DNA of 64,000 bases, from assembly GCF_947179165.1 (NCBI RefSeq), contig NC_077240.1, positions 44,591,501 to 44,655,500 of the forward strand. Direction: 5' to 3'. The notes beneath the pieces are model-generated. The model was not told the origin of the DNA. It saw only the letters and a program-made list of their open reading frames with translations, and did no database searches. The DNA is from Solanum dulcamara (Eukaryota > Streptophyta > Magnoliopsida > Solanales > Solanaceae). Made by a program: the position numbers and the translations under genes. Shown piece after piece: positions 12,401 through 23,433 of the stretch (positions are counted from its first letter, which is position 1; each line of letters opens with the position of its first letter).

Positions 12401-15400
12401 AGCTGGCGGCTCTCCAAAATAAGTATCTGTACCTGTGGGCATGAAACGCAGCCCCCGAAGAAAGGGGGTCAGTACGACATATGTACTGAGTATATAAGCA
12501 TAAAATATAATAAGAAACATCATAGCTAAAGTAGAGGTTTTCCGAGACAAGTATGATACTCAAGAAGTCACTGTACCTGTACCTTATGAAATAAAGTCAT
12601 GCATGCTTATATCATATATCATATCCAGCCCTTTAGGGATTCAGTGAATCTGTCGTATACATACATATCATATTCATCCCATCATGGCCTCATGTCATAT
12701 CATCATATACATATATACCATACCCGGCCCTCTAGTGAGGAACTCAGTGAATTATGTAGTGAAACTGTGCACGAATACATACCCGGCCTGGGACTCGATG
12801 AAAGATACATTAAGGCATGCACGAGTAGAGTAGTGAGTAACCATATGCATTTAAATTATCATTTGAGACTCAATAGAATAATTCAAATGAACCATCATTT
12901 GAAAATCAAGACAATATTCATTTCAAGTAACCTCCGATTGATCTTATAAATTATTCCAAATATGAATTATACAGAAGTATGATCTATACTAAAATATGAC
13001 TTATACCAACTTGGATGGCTGGAATCATACATATGAATCAAGACATATCGATATAAATTCTGAAAATTGAGAACATTCGCCATCCTAGTATATCTAAGAA
13101 TAAGAGCTTCGTTGGAATTCTATACATTCGTCGTCCATTTGTTTCATAAGATCATGCCAAAAGAAAGAAAGGTTAGCTTTACATACCTTTAGCGTTTACA
13201 TGAATATGTTGCCCAATATTTTTTCAACCTATATTAAAACATTAAGCACTATGATTAAGCTATGGGCAAGAATAAAATGTACTCTACTGTTAGTAGGTTA
13301 TTTCTAAAAAATATTGGACAGAACCTCCCCTATACCACTCACTTTCCCCACTTTTAAATCAGCCATATAATCATCAAGTAATATCAACAATCCAAAATAT
13401 TGATATAAAACAAGATTTATTATTAATAATAAGCCTAGAATGTTGTCACCAGAATTATGTTACCCAAAACAGTAAGTTCGTAAAACCGAGTACCTCACGT
13501 TGTATCTAAATTTTGAAATTAAAAACGGCAAAACTGGACTTGATGACCTTCATGAAACTTTTAGAGCTATGTTTTAAGTTTGAAACCCAAAAGAAATCAA
13601 TTCAAAACTCATTTTGTAGATATCATCAAAACACTAACAGCTATACATGAGGGATTTTTCAATCCAGAATCTGGACAGAATTTGTCTCATGATTCATCCC
13701 TTTTTTTGACATAATAACAGCAGATATAGACTACAACATAAACATAAGAGTTGTAGGTACGTGTATTATCTTCCCAAAAAATGTTTAATATCTAAAATCA
13801 AAGGTCTACACAATGAGATATTCCAGAATTACTACCAACTACACAATCTAAAAAATGGATTTGAATACTCACAATCTTCATACACCTTTTTCCTCCAAAT
13901 TCAAGAACAACAACTCATCAACAACATCAAAATAATATCAACCATTATTATACATCATCACTAAGCTAATTTCATCTATTTAAGCTACTTAAAATAACCC
14001 TTCAACCCATAAATCTCAACAAATCACCAAACGAGTTTATAACGCTATTTTCTCCGTTCTAATCCGTTAAAACTCTAACTAAACTTGTTAACAATGAAAA
14101 AGAGACTTCAATATTACCTTAAATGTGAAGCAACCATATTAAATCTTCTCCTTATTGGCTGAGTTTTAGCTCAAATTGAAGGCAACACGACGTACAACAC
14201 TTTTCTCTTCAAGAGCTTTGAGATTCGGGGCTTTAATTGTGGTAGATGTTGGTGTTTCTCTCTAGGTTGCTCTTCTCTTACTCTCTATAGAAATTTCCAG
14301 ATATGTCTTGGTCTAAAAGATGAAGGAAGAGCAAAAAAATTAGATTTAATTTCGTGGGCATTGGGCCTGACCCGAGTTAGAATTGGGTTGGGCCGAATTC
14401 ACTATTTAGTTTGACCCGTCAAACTTAAAATGTCTGTATCTTATTATTCCGTTATCACCAACCCACGACCTATGGTTGGAAAGATATTTCAATTATCTAC
14501 AACTTTTGTTTTTAGAGTTTTCCCAAATTCCCAAATTCGAAAGGAGTTTTGGCCTCCCGAAGTCAAATCACCCAAAAACGTGACTTAAAAAAAATCTTTT
14601 TGATGGCTTCCACTTTGAATTGGCTCAAGGGTTCTTCTTGAGTTGTGTTTAACTTCACATAAATTATCCATATAACTTGACATTTATAACAAATCATGCC
14701 ATTTTAAAATTCAAAATTAAAAGTCCTTGAATTTGTATCCGTTAGCTCATGAATAGTCTAAGGTGCAAAAATACGGAATATAACATGACCAAGGTACTAA
14801 ATCAATGAAACAAGCATCCTATTTTCCGAAATAACTCCACCATGTTATAGAGGACTCTTGAATTAGTGGAAATACTAGAAGAAAATAATTTTTGGGACAA
14901 GGTTTCAAGGGGTCATATTTTCCTTGCCATGGCTGAATTTCTCTCTTTTTTTTCTCTTCTTTCTTTTGTTTTTCTCCTTCTCAACTAGTCTTGAAAGTTC
15001 TAGGAAATTTATGACTAAGTGCCCCTTTTATCCATTCATCACATGGATGAATGACTTGGGCTTGGATCTTTTATTTGGGCCTCACTTATTCTTCTTTTTT
15101 TTCGGACCATGGCTACTCCTTATGGTTGGGCCTCCCTTGTTTTTTTTTCTCCAAAAATTCCAAGCCCAATCACTTAGTCCATATATATATCTTGTAATTC
15201 ATGAAACTAATTTTTTTTTGAAACTTCCAATTTTACCCCTAGTCTTTTTCAATATTTCCACCTTCAAAATTCCATAACCAACTTATGTGAAATTTCAATT
15301 TTGCCCTTAACCTTTTCCAATATTTCTACCACCAAATTCCAATTTTGCTCTTAACCTTTTCTAGTATTTCCACATCCAAAATTTTCATAACCGACTTATA

Positions 15401-15487
15401 TATCAAACAAGATCAAAATATAGCATTATCCTTAACTTGTTACAAGTATCTCAAAATGTCCAAATGTGAAAAATATGGGTTATAACA
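9471..15487 (-). mobile_element. 5' LTR of the truncated family A element, split by a nested solo LTR
   Basis: The LTR starts TGTCATGACCCAACCCC at 9471 and ends 'gggttataaca' at 15487. Removing the nested insertion and one TSD copy (11896-14790) leaves about 3.1 kb, the usual A length. The primer-binding site at 9456-9465 and gag beyond it show that this is the 5' LTR of a minus-strand element. The family landmark is at 9865-9930. The U3 part (14791-15487) contains T-rich tracts and repeated 'ccaattttgcccttaacc' segments. It abuts another A LTR fragment at 15488, so no target duplication can be recovered. Confidence 0.8.
11896..14785 (-). mobile_element. Solo family A LTR nested in another A LTR, perfect TSD
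   Basis: This 2,890-bp LTR runs from TGTCATGACCC (11896) to 'cggaatataaca' (14785) and is flanked by tgacc at 11891-11895 and 14786-14790. The landmark with 'gcagcccccgaagaaag' and ggggtcagtacgacatatg is at 12440-12490. Its insertion is younger than the LTR it interrupts. The U3 end differs from the host LTR and resembles neither the 4071 nor the 30538 copy closely, so several A subfamilies are present. Confidence 0.88.
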
Positions 15488-16223
15488 TTCTAGGATCACC
15501 CCACGTTGTTGTAGACCTTCTAAGGGTGGGATTACCTTGTAAAGATTAGTTTTGGATCACTAATTAGGGCTGCAAGTTCAGCTAGCAATGGTTGATGTTC
15601 CAAGTTTTTCTATCTCTCTATTTTTCTCTAAGTGTAGAAGATGACAGAAATGAGGTCTTAGTCATTACTAGGCCTATATATGTTATCCATGTGGGGTAGA
15701 CACAAGTCTAACCCCTAAGGGTGACATGTTTTCAGCTCCCTACACGTGTCCAGCTCCCAAGGGTGGCACGTGTCCAGCTCCTACATATGTCCACCTCATC
15801 CATGCACCAACCAGTTGCTGCCACATGTCTTGGTGGGGCCAACTTTAGTAGGTGCATCACTTACTTACTCTTTTTCGTAGGTTTGTAACCTAGTTTCATC
15901 TTAATAACTTGTGTGATCCTTGCTACTTAAGCTCGACATGTACTCAAGTTGCTTAATTATGTAAAACATCCAAACTGGTATCTTAAGCAAGTAGGTCGAT
16001 TACCACGACTCATTATTTGGCCTCCAACTCCTTTCAAATCCTTTCAAGCCTATTTTCAACCATCACTACTCACATAGAATTAGTCTATGCAAAATATGGG
16101 GCATCATATCCTCCCCTCCTTCGGATCATTTGGTTTGGGAATGTTATGGATAACACGGATCACATGGCAACTTTTAGAGAAACTAAAAAAATGTTCCCAT
16201 GTACAAAAGTGCGGGATATAACA
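15488..16223 (-). mobile_element. Family A 3' LTR, U3-side fragment (copy 1 of a duplicated junction)
   Basis: This is the U3-proximal 736 bp of an A LTR. It runs from 'ctaggatcacccc' near 15490 to 'gcgggatataaca' at 16223 and matches 22553-23315 and the distal end of the complete LTR at 30538-33307 (its 32578-33307 part). A TATA-like 'catatatagg' lies on the minus strand at 15673-15682. The polypurine-tract side (16224-16238) follows directly, so this is a 3' LTR. It is cut at its R side, where the neighbouring A LTR (ending 15487) abuts. Confidence 0.8.
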
Positions 16224-16341
16224 TCCTTCCCCCCTTTAGAACATTCATCCTTGAATGTTAACTAGTCTCATAAGGTCTTACAAGGATTTCGGGAAATCTC
16301 CGTAATAGTTGTCATATATAGGTTTCTTATTAATCAATACA
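16224..16341 (-). other. Family A internal 3' end with polypurine tract, plus TSD of the B element
   Basis: The minus strand reads a purine run (16224-16238, 'taaaggggggaagga') just before the LTR start, as expected for plus-strand priming. The 118 bp up to 16341 are nearly identical to 23316-23433. Both end with ataca, the target duplication of the family B LTR next to each (16337-16341 here). Confidence 0.75.
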
Positions 16342-17737
16342 TGTCACGACCCGACTTAGGGCCTAGTCGTAACACGGCGATCAAAACCCCAAAAGGCTCC
16401 AACCAAGCCTCTTGTACATATCATAAGCATACATAAGGTAAAATATAAAAGAAGAAACACCATAAAAGAGTCTAAACCATGAACAAAAATCTGAAAATGT
16501 TTGAAACCATAAAAGAGTCAAATCCCATGGAATACATACATAACATAAAATCATTATATCATAGTCATGATCATAGGCTTGAAATCATACAGTAGGTCAT
16601 TTTCATAACATACTTGTAATGTGAGAATTGTCATTTCATCCATACAATCATATTTCCATAATTCATATCATTAGGCCTTAGGTCGCCTTACTTCATAACT
16701 TGCATGAAAAACCATAATTTGAAACATACTTATAATTCATGATCATAATGGAAATACATAGTCATAATTCATACTTTGAAAATTCATAACCATAGCTTGA
16801 ACTTGAAATTAGGGTATGACATGAACGCATGTTCAATTGACTTAAAAATCATGACATTAACTTGAAAACATGTATGACCATAAACTTTATATCAGCCCAT
16901 ACATAACTCATATAGATAATATCATTTAGAAGTATAATTGAAAATACTCATATTTTACATCATAAACTCTAGAAATCAAAATAGAAGAATTTATGGAACA
17001 ACTCTTCAATTTAATTCAATAACCATCAATTTATATCAAAATAGACTCATGATCATAGTTTAAATGAAAATTCATTCAATTGGAATAGAGATCATAAAAT
17101 CCATAAAATACCATACTTTAATTTGATAGAAAACTTTGAGTAATTAATTGGTCTTTATGGATGAAAGGATCCATGAATCAATACCCAGATACCTTGAGTG
17201 AGAAAGAACTTGAGAGTTTTGATGGAGAAATTAAATGAATTTGCTTGAAGTCTTCAATGGAAACCCTTGAGAGCCTTTTTGTAGAGAGAGAAATATTTGA
17301 TAAATGTTTTGTAGAAGAATGAATTGAATTAGAGGTTTAGATTAATTTATAGAGTTAAATTAGGTCCTAAAAACATCTAGGTTCATTAACTAATTATGTG
17401 GGAAAAGTCTAAAATGCCCTTAAAAACTTAAATTCGGCCAGAATTGCTTCTCATGTCCGCGACGCGGTCCTGTCGCAGACTACTCTGTCTTGTGCGGATC
17501 CCCAAGTCTGCGACGCAGTCCCGTCGCGGACAACATTGTTTTATGGTTTCTCCAAAAATCTTTCTTCCATTCTACGGGTTCTAAAAATCTACCGAGACTA
17601 TTTTTCCGTAGTTTTTGACCCCCTGATCGATATTCCAAACTCGAATTATCCAAAAAGATTAAGGATAATATTTTACATGAGCCGCCTATTCCCAAGGCAT
17701 TCTTAAGGTATTTTAAAAAAAATTGAGGGATGTTACA
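16342..17737 (-). mobile_element. 3' LTR of family B element, with an internal deletion
   Basis: The LTR starts TGTCACGACCCGACTT at 16342 and ends 'gggatgttaca' at 17737. It is 1,396 bp, against 2,093 bp for the copy at 23434. About 700 bp are missing near 16500, where the full copies carry the 'gaggactcaccac' and 'gtggatccactagctagg' parts. A 13-bp word, ccataaaagagtc, stands at 16460-16472 and again at 16507-16519 at the deletion point, like templated filler. A polypurine tract and gag-pol lie directly upstream on the minus strand. U3 carries 'gtccgcgacgcggtc' words at 17455-17535. Confidence 0.85.
17343..17352 (-). promoter_or_regulatory. Putative TATA box of family B LTR (3' copy)
   Basis: The minus strand reads CTATAAATTA about 385 bp into the LTR. 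The same word is kept at the same place in the other two B LTRs (25130-25139 and 37553-37562). Assignment is by motif and conservation only. Confidence 0.45.
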
Positions 17738-17755
17738 ATATCTCCCCCTTGGAAA
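17738..17755 (-). promoter_or_regulatory. Polypurine tract of family B element
   Basis: The minus strand reads TTTCCAAGGGGGAGATAT immediately before the LTR start TGTAACATCCC. This is the expected priming site for plus-strand DNA synthesis and fixes the element's orientation. Confidence 0.7.
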
Positions 17756-17999
17756 TATTCGTCCTCGAATGAGATTCAACTAATATTGAAAAGACATGAA
17801 AAAAAGATTTAGAAATCCAACATGGACATGAGGACACTTTGAAAAATATGTATGACGTGTAAACTTCATACTTAAAATAAAACATAGACCTTGAGAGAAA
17901 TCATTTTCATGAATCATGCATGGATATGAATGACATATGGAACTGAAGTGTAGAAGTTTAATTGATTTGATAATGAGCAACTTAGTAACTTTAGGCTTG

Positions 18000-18488
18000 A
18001 GTGAAAGGAAAGAAATAAGGATATCGCTTCATCTTGTCCGATTCCGCTTCCCATGTAGCACTCTCTACTTGTTGATTCCTCTACAACACTTTGAAAGATG
18101 CAACGTCTTTATTTCTCAGCCTCTTCACTTGCCGGTCTAAAATCTCAATTGGGACCTCCTCATAAGTTAAATTATCTTCAATACTCACGTTTTCCCTTGG
18201 TACAATTGAATTTGGATCACCCACAAACTTCCTCAACATCGACACATGAAATATCGGATGAACCAAAGCCAACTCAAGTGGCAAGTCTAACTCATATGCT
18301 ACCTTACCAATGAGCTTCAATATCCTATATGGTCCTATATTTGTAGGGATCAACCTCCCTTTCTTACCAAACCGCATTACTCCTTTCATATGTAAAATCT
18401 TCAAATACACCATATCGTCCACATCAAATTCAAGCTCTCTCTTCCTAGTGTCCGAATAGGACTTCTGGCGACTTTGAGCCATTTTCAA
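18000..18488 (-). pseudogene. pol: Family B integrase C-terminus and chromodomain
   Basis: This is the end of pol of a chromovirus. It reads '...NIGPYRILKLIGKVAYELDL', then 'HPIFHVSMLRKFVGDP' (the GPY/F-type module), followed by a chromodomain beginning 'YEEVPIEILDRQVKRLRNK'. A stop at about 18081 stands where the chromodomain's conserved tryptophan is expected: tag in place of tgg, followed in frame by 'RNQQVESATWEAE'. Chromodomains of this class direct integration toward marked chromatin, so its presence supports assigning the element to the chromovirus branch of Ty3/gypsy. The polyprotein ends near 18000. Confidence 0.85.
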
Positions 18489-18489
18489 T

Positions 18490-19485
18490 CTTTCTCTTAT
18501 GAGCCTTACTTTATCGCATCAATTATCAAATTTGGACCAATCAATGCCATCTCACCAACTTCAAACCACCCAACCAGAGATCTACATCTTCTTCCGTACA
18601 AGGCTTCAAAAGAAGTCATTTGGATGCTAGAGTGATAATTATTATTGTAAGTGAATTCAATCAATGGTAAATGATCATCCCAACTTCCTCAAAAGTCAAT
18701 CACACATGCCCTTAACATATTCTCCAAGGTTTGAATTGTTCTCTCGTCTTGCCCATCAGTTTGAGGATGTAAAGCGGTACTTAACTTGACTTTAGTGCCA
18801 AGACCTTTTTGAAATGACTTCCAAAAATGTGAACTAAATTGAGTACCTCTATCTGATATAATCGATAAAGGAACACCATGAATTTTCACAAGTTCACAAA
18901 TGTACAACTTACCATAGTCTTCGGCACCATAAGAAGTTTTGACAAGTAAAAATGCATCAATTTGGTCATTTGGTCCACAATGATCCAAATAGAATCATGT
19001 TGTCTTCTAGTATGAGGCAAACCCGTGATAAATTCCATGTTTACATCTTCCCACTTCCATGTAGGAATTTCGATTTCTTGAGCTAAACCTCCTAGCCTTT
19101 GATGTTCAACTTTCACTTATTGGCAATTAGGACACTTAGTCACAAACTCTGCTATGTCCTTCTTCATGCCATTCCACCAATACACTTCCCTCAAGTCACG
19201 ATACATCTTGGTGGATCCCGGATGAATTGAATACCGAGAACTATGGGCCTTATTCAATATTAACTCTCTTATTCCATCAACATTTGGAACACACAATCGA
19301 CCTTGGTAATGTAGTACCCCATCTTCTCCTATGGAGAAAGCCTCAACGGACTTTTCAGCAACTGACTTCTTCAATTCGACCAAAATTGGATCATTGTTTT
19401 GTTTGTCCTTGACGTCTGCCGCAAGAGATGATTCCGAACCATTATGTATAAGAGTGCTTGTATCATTGGAATTAACCAAACGCAC
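18490..19485 (-). pseudogene. pol: Family B integrase zinc-binding and catalytic core
   Basis: The integrase joins element cDNA to the chromosome. The HHCC domain is in 19117-19485, with 'HSSRYSIHPGSTKMYRDLRE' and then 'CPNC'. The core follows in 18886-19116 ('MEFITGLPHTRRQHDSIWII', first Asp in 'VDQMTK') and 18689-18988 ('ISDRGTQFSSHFW', second Asp; the Glu lies in the 'QDERTIQTLE' region). The parts sit in different frames, so at least two frameshifts and one stop break it. Downstream, at 18490-18690, the core continues degraded ('YNNNYHSSIQMTSFEALYGR'-like). Confidence 0.85.
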
Positions 19486-19509
19486 ACCTAAATGTGCTAA
19501 TTTATGGAC

Positions 19510-20979
19510 TTATTTGACCAATTCCCTTTTACCTCCTTCAACATGTGCAACACTACCCATAGATAATCGACTAAGAGCATCGGCTACAATATTTGCCTTA
19601 CCCGGATGGTAAAATACGATCATGTCATAGTCTTTTAGGAGTTGAAGCCACCTCCTTTGCCTAAGGTTTAAGTCCTTTTGACTAAACACATATTGCAAGC
19701 TTCTATGGTCGGTAAACACATCAACATGCACCCCATAAAGATAGTGGCACCAAATTTTCAATGCAAACACAACCGTCGCAAGTTCAAGATCATGGGTTGG
19801 GTAGTTTCTTTCATGTACTTTAAGTTGCCTAAAGGTATAGACTATAACCTTACCATATTGTATCAATACACAACCCAAACCAATATTTGAAGTATCACAA
19901 TAAATAACAAACCCATCTGAACCTTCGGGCAATGTCAAAATAGGAGCCGACGTAAGACGATCTTTCAATATTTGGAAGCTTTTCTCACATTCTTCCGACC
20001 ATTGAAATTTTACCTTCTTTTGTGTCAACTTAGTTAAAGGCGAAGCAATAGATGAGAACCCTTCAACAAACTTTTTGTAGTATCCGGCTAAGCCCAAAAA
20101 GCTTCTAATGTCTGAAGGACATAATGGTCTAGGCCAATTTTTAACCGCCTTCATTTTCTTTGAATCTACTTTAATCCCATCACCGGACACAACATGGCCA
20201 AGAAATGCCACCTCTCTTAGCAAAAATTCACACTTGCTAAATTTAGCGAATAGTTTCTTTTCCCTCAATGTTTGCAACACAATCCTCAAGTGACCCATAT
20301 GATCTTCTTCATTCTGAGAGTAAATCAAGATATCATCAATAAACACCACTACAAACATATCCAAATATTTCTTGAAAATGCGATTCATCAAATCCATGAA
20401 TATAGTAGGAGCATTTGTCAACCCAAACGACATTACTACAAATTCAAAATGACCATACCTCATCCGAAAAATCATCTTGGGAATATCACACTCCCTTACC
20501 CTCAATTGATAATAATCGGAATAGAGGTCAATCTTAGAAAAATAACTTGCTCCTTATAATTGGTCAAACAAATCATCTATCCTTGGGATTGGATATTTGT
20601 TCTTTATGGTGACCTTATTCAATTGTTGGTAGTCTGTACACATTCGGAGTGACCCATCTTTCTTTCTGACAAATAACATGAAAGCACCTCATGGTGAAAT
20701 ACTTGGTCTTATAAAACCCTTATCCAATAAATCCTTCAATTGTTCTTTCAACTCTTTAAGTTCTGCCGGAGCCATATGATAAGGAAAAATAGAGATAGGT
20801 TGGATATCGGGTAGAAGATATATGCCAAAGTCAATCTCACTTTCTAGAGGAATAACAGGCAAATCATTGGGAAATACGTCGAAGAACTCATTAACTATAG
20901 GGACTAACTCAAGAGTAGGAGTTTTGGAATCAATATTCCTAACTCGCACAATATGATAAATGCAGCCTTTGGAAATCAT
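19510..20979 (-). pseudogene. pol: Family B reverse transcriptase and RNase H
   Basis: RT copies element RNA to DNA and RNase H removes the RNA strand. The RT start (20689-20979) reads '[20 protein letters not shown]' and '[14 protein letters not shown]'. The main open stretch (19510-20505, 331 codons) holds the fingers/palm motif '[20 protein letters not shown]', the catalytic FIDD at 20332-20343, '[14 protein letters not shown]', the RNase H start '[16 protein letters not shown]' and its '[19 protein letters not shown]' and '[20 protein letters not shown]' segments. A disabling gap lies at 20506-20688, where stops interrupt the palm. This is the longest intact reading frame in the window. 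Confidence 0.9.
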
Positions 20980-20982
20980 TCT

Positions 20983-21465
20983 TCAGTCCTTAAAACATTG
21001 GATGAATCGACCCTTAACCACTAAATCATTACCCTTCCATTCAAGAATAAGTTTATTATGGAAGTAAAACTTAACCACACGAGTTCTACAACATATAGAT
21101 GCGTAAGAGGCATGTAACCAATCCATACCAAGAATGATGTCGAAGTCAGTCATATCAAGTTCAACAAGGTCACATGGTATAACTTTGTGCAAGACCCATA
21201 CAGGATAATTTCTATAAGCACTCTTGGCTAATACCGAACCACCAATAGGAGTATAAATCAAGAAAGGTTCTATTAATACTTCAGGGCACACATCAAACCT
21301 CTTAGAAATATAAGGAGTAACAAAAGACAAGTTGTCTCCCAGATCAAGAAATATATATATATCAAAGTTAAAGACTCGTAACATACCCGTGACCACATCG
21401 GGAGCCTCATCAACCTCTTGCCTAGCATGACGAGCATAGAATTGGTTGTTGTGTTGGCCACCCAT
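20983..21465 (-). pseudogene. pol: Family B protease
   Basis: This is a retropepsin-type aspartic protease that would cut the Gag-Pol polyprotein. The active-site loop reads 'IFLDLGDNLSFVTPYIS', so D-L-G stands in place of the D-S/T-G of most retropepsins. The second conserved segment, 'DFDIILGMDWLHASYASI', is intact. A stop near 20982 separates it from RT. It is 160 codons long and open over its whole length. Confidence 0.82.
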
Positions 21466-22545
21466 AGGTTGAACTTGGGCGCCTTATTGCACTTGGCCTC
21501 CTATAGGACGACCATATCCACCCTTGTTGGCTACAAGAGGGCACTCGGATCACTTATGGACCATCTTTCCACATCCATAGGAAGCATCCACTCCCATTAG
21601 GCACCTTCCTCCATGATGCTTTCCATACTTTGCACACTTTGGAATAGAAGGGTTACTAGCATTTGCACCTCCTTCACCTTGAGCTTTAGGGTATGGTACC
21701 CTATCCTTAGCAAACTTCTTCCCCAAGATTTGGCCTTGATGATAGAATCCATTGCTACTAATGGTCCTAGCATTGGAGAACCCACATTCATACCGAGCCC
21801 TCTTAGAATCCCTCATCCTAATTTCTTTGAGCTTTTCCCCTTCAATTTGTTCGGCAAAAGTCATGAGCCGATATATGTCCATATCCTTAACAAGAATAGC
21901 GGTGCGACATTCCTTATCAACCAAGTCGGACACCCCTAATATGAATTTACTCATTCAGGCACGTAGATCGGCAACCATTGAAGGAGCATACTTGGATAAC
22001 TTAGTAAACTTGAGGGAATAGTCCCTCATCCCCATATTGCCTTGTCGAAGATTTATAAACTCCAACACTTTAGCCTCCCTTAACTCAAGAGGGAAAAAGT
22101 GATTAAAGAAAGAAAGTTTGAAAGCTTCCTATTCGACAAGACCTTCATCCACCCTCTCTAACTTCCATTGAGTGTACCATAGTTGAGCAACACCTTTAAG
22201 TTGGTAAGCCGCTAAGTACGCTTTTTCTTCCGAAGTCACCCCCATAATACTCACTATTTTGTATACCTCATCAATGAACTCCTGAGGATCCTCATCGACC
22301 TTTGAGCCATAAAACTTCAGAGGATACATTCTTGCAAAGTCTCTTACTCTTTAGGCTGGAGTAGGAACATTAGGAGGAGCCACGACACCTTGGTTGGTCA
22401 CTACAATGGCTAGCATAGTGATAGCAACTCGAAACTCCACATTAGTCACTTGGTCCGATAGAGTACCATCGTCTTGAGGAGATAAGGGAGCTTGGGCTTC
22501 ATTAAAATTCTCTCCCCTTAGAAATGGTGGTCTTCTTGGAGCCAT
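21466..22545 (-). pseudogene. gag: Family B gag
   Basis: The likely start is the methionine at 22545 ('MAPRRPPFLRGENFNEAQAP'). The capsid part follows at 22129-22329 ('DEDPQEFIDEVYKIVSIMGV', 'AYQLKGVAQLWYTQWK'). After a damaged stretch comes 21550-21954 ('MSKFILGVSDLVDKECRTAI'), which ends in a zinc-knuckle region (CAKYGKHHGGRC and GCGKMVHK) with cysteines lost and a stop inside the second knuckle. The sequence immediately upstream of the start is not a normal leader but a family A LTR fragment (22553 onward). No primer-binding site for this element is visible. Confidence 0.83.
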
Positions 22546-22552
22546 TGTTCTG

Positions 22553-23315
22553 CTCCTAGGATCACCCCACATTTTTGTAGACCTTCTAAGGGTGGTATTA
22601 CCTTGTAAATATTAGTTTTGGATCACAAATTAGGGCTGCAAGTTCAGCTAGCAATGGCTGATGTTCTATGTTTTTCTATCTCTTTATTTATTTCTAAGTG
22701 TAGAAGATGAAAGAAATGAGATATTTGTCATTAATAGGACTATATATGTTATCCTTGTGGGGTATACATGTGTCTAGCCCCTAAGGGTGACATGTTTTCA
22801 ACCCTTACACATGTCCAGCTCACAAGGGTGGCACGTGTCCATCTCCTACATGTGTCAACCTCATCCATGCACCATCCAATTTGCTGCCACATGTTTTGGT
22901 GGGGCCCACTTTAGTAGGTTTATCACCTACTCATTCCAAGTAGGTACATCACCCACTTACTCTTTTTTGTAGGTTCGTAACCTAGTTTCATCTTAATAAC
23001 TTGCGTGATCCTTGCTACTTAAGCTCGACATGTACTCAAGTAGCTTAATTATGAAAAACATCCAAACCAGTAGCTTAAGCAAGTAGGTCGATTACTACAA
23101 CTCATTATTTGGCCTCTAACTCCTTTCAAATCCTTCTAAGCCTATTTTCAACCATCACTACTCACATAGAACTAGTCTATGCAAAATATGGGGCATCACA
23201 TCCTCCCCTCTTTCGGATCATTTGGTTTAGGAATATTATGGATTACATGGATCACATGGCAACTTTTAGAAAAACTAAACAAATGTTCCCATCTATAAAA
23301 GTGTGGGGTATAACA
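22553..23315 (-). mobile_element. Family A 3' LTR, U3-side fragment (copy 2 of a duplicated junction)
   Basis: This is 763 bp, closely matching 15488-16223, from 'cctaggatcacccc' to 'gtgtggggtataaca' at 23315. It carries a short extra piece near 22920-22950, where 'tcacctactcattccaagta' partly repeats. On the minus strand it points straight into the family B gag start about 10 bp away, where the B leader and primer-binding site should be. Together with 23316-25526 it forms the second copy of an A-LTR / ataca / B-LTR unit. Confidence 0.82.
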
Positions 23316-23433
23316 TCCTTCCCCGCTTTAGAACATTCATCCTTGAATGTTAACTAGTCTCATAAGGTCTTATAAGGATTTCGGGAAATCTTTATAATAG
23401 TTGTCATATATAGGTTTTTTATTAATCAATACA
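23316..23433 (-). other. Family A 3' internal end with polypurine tract, plus left TSD of solo B LTR
   Basis: The minus strand reads a purine run (23316-23330) before the A LTR. The segment is nearly identical to 16224-16341 and ends in ataca at 23429-23433. Confidence 0.75.

Noticed and set aside
14924..15277. Open frame of 117 codons rich in Phe and Leu, like a membrane protein
   Set aside because: It lies in a T-rich U3 tract of an A LTR. The hydrophobic translation is a result of poly-T composition.
4071..15487. 4071-7592 and 9471-15487 as the 3' and 5' LTRs of one element around the gag at 8046-9271
   Set aside because: 4071-7592 has its own perfect taagg duplication and 7593-8007 continues the interrupted LTR H, so it is an independent solo LTR.
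17480..17540. GC-rich palindromes at the B LTR as a transcription terminator
   Set aside because: No poly-T follow-up on the sense strand and the position is upstream of the TATA-like word. A U3 element is more likely.
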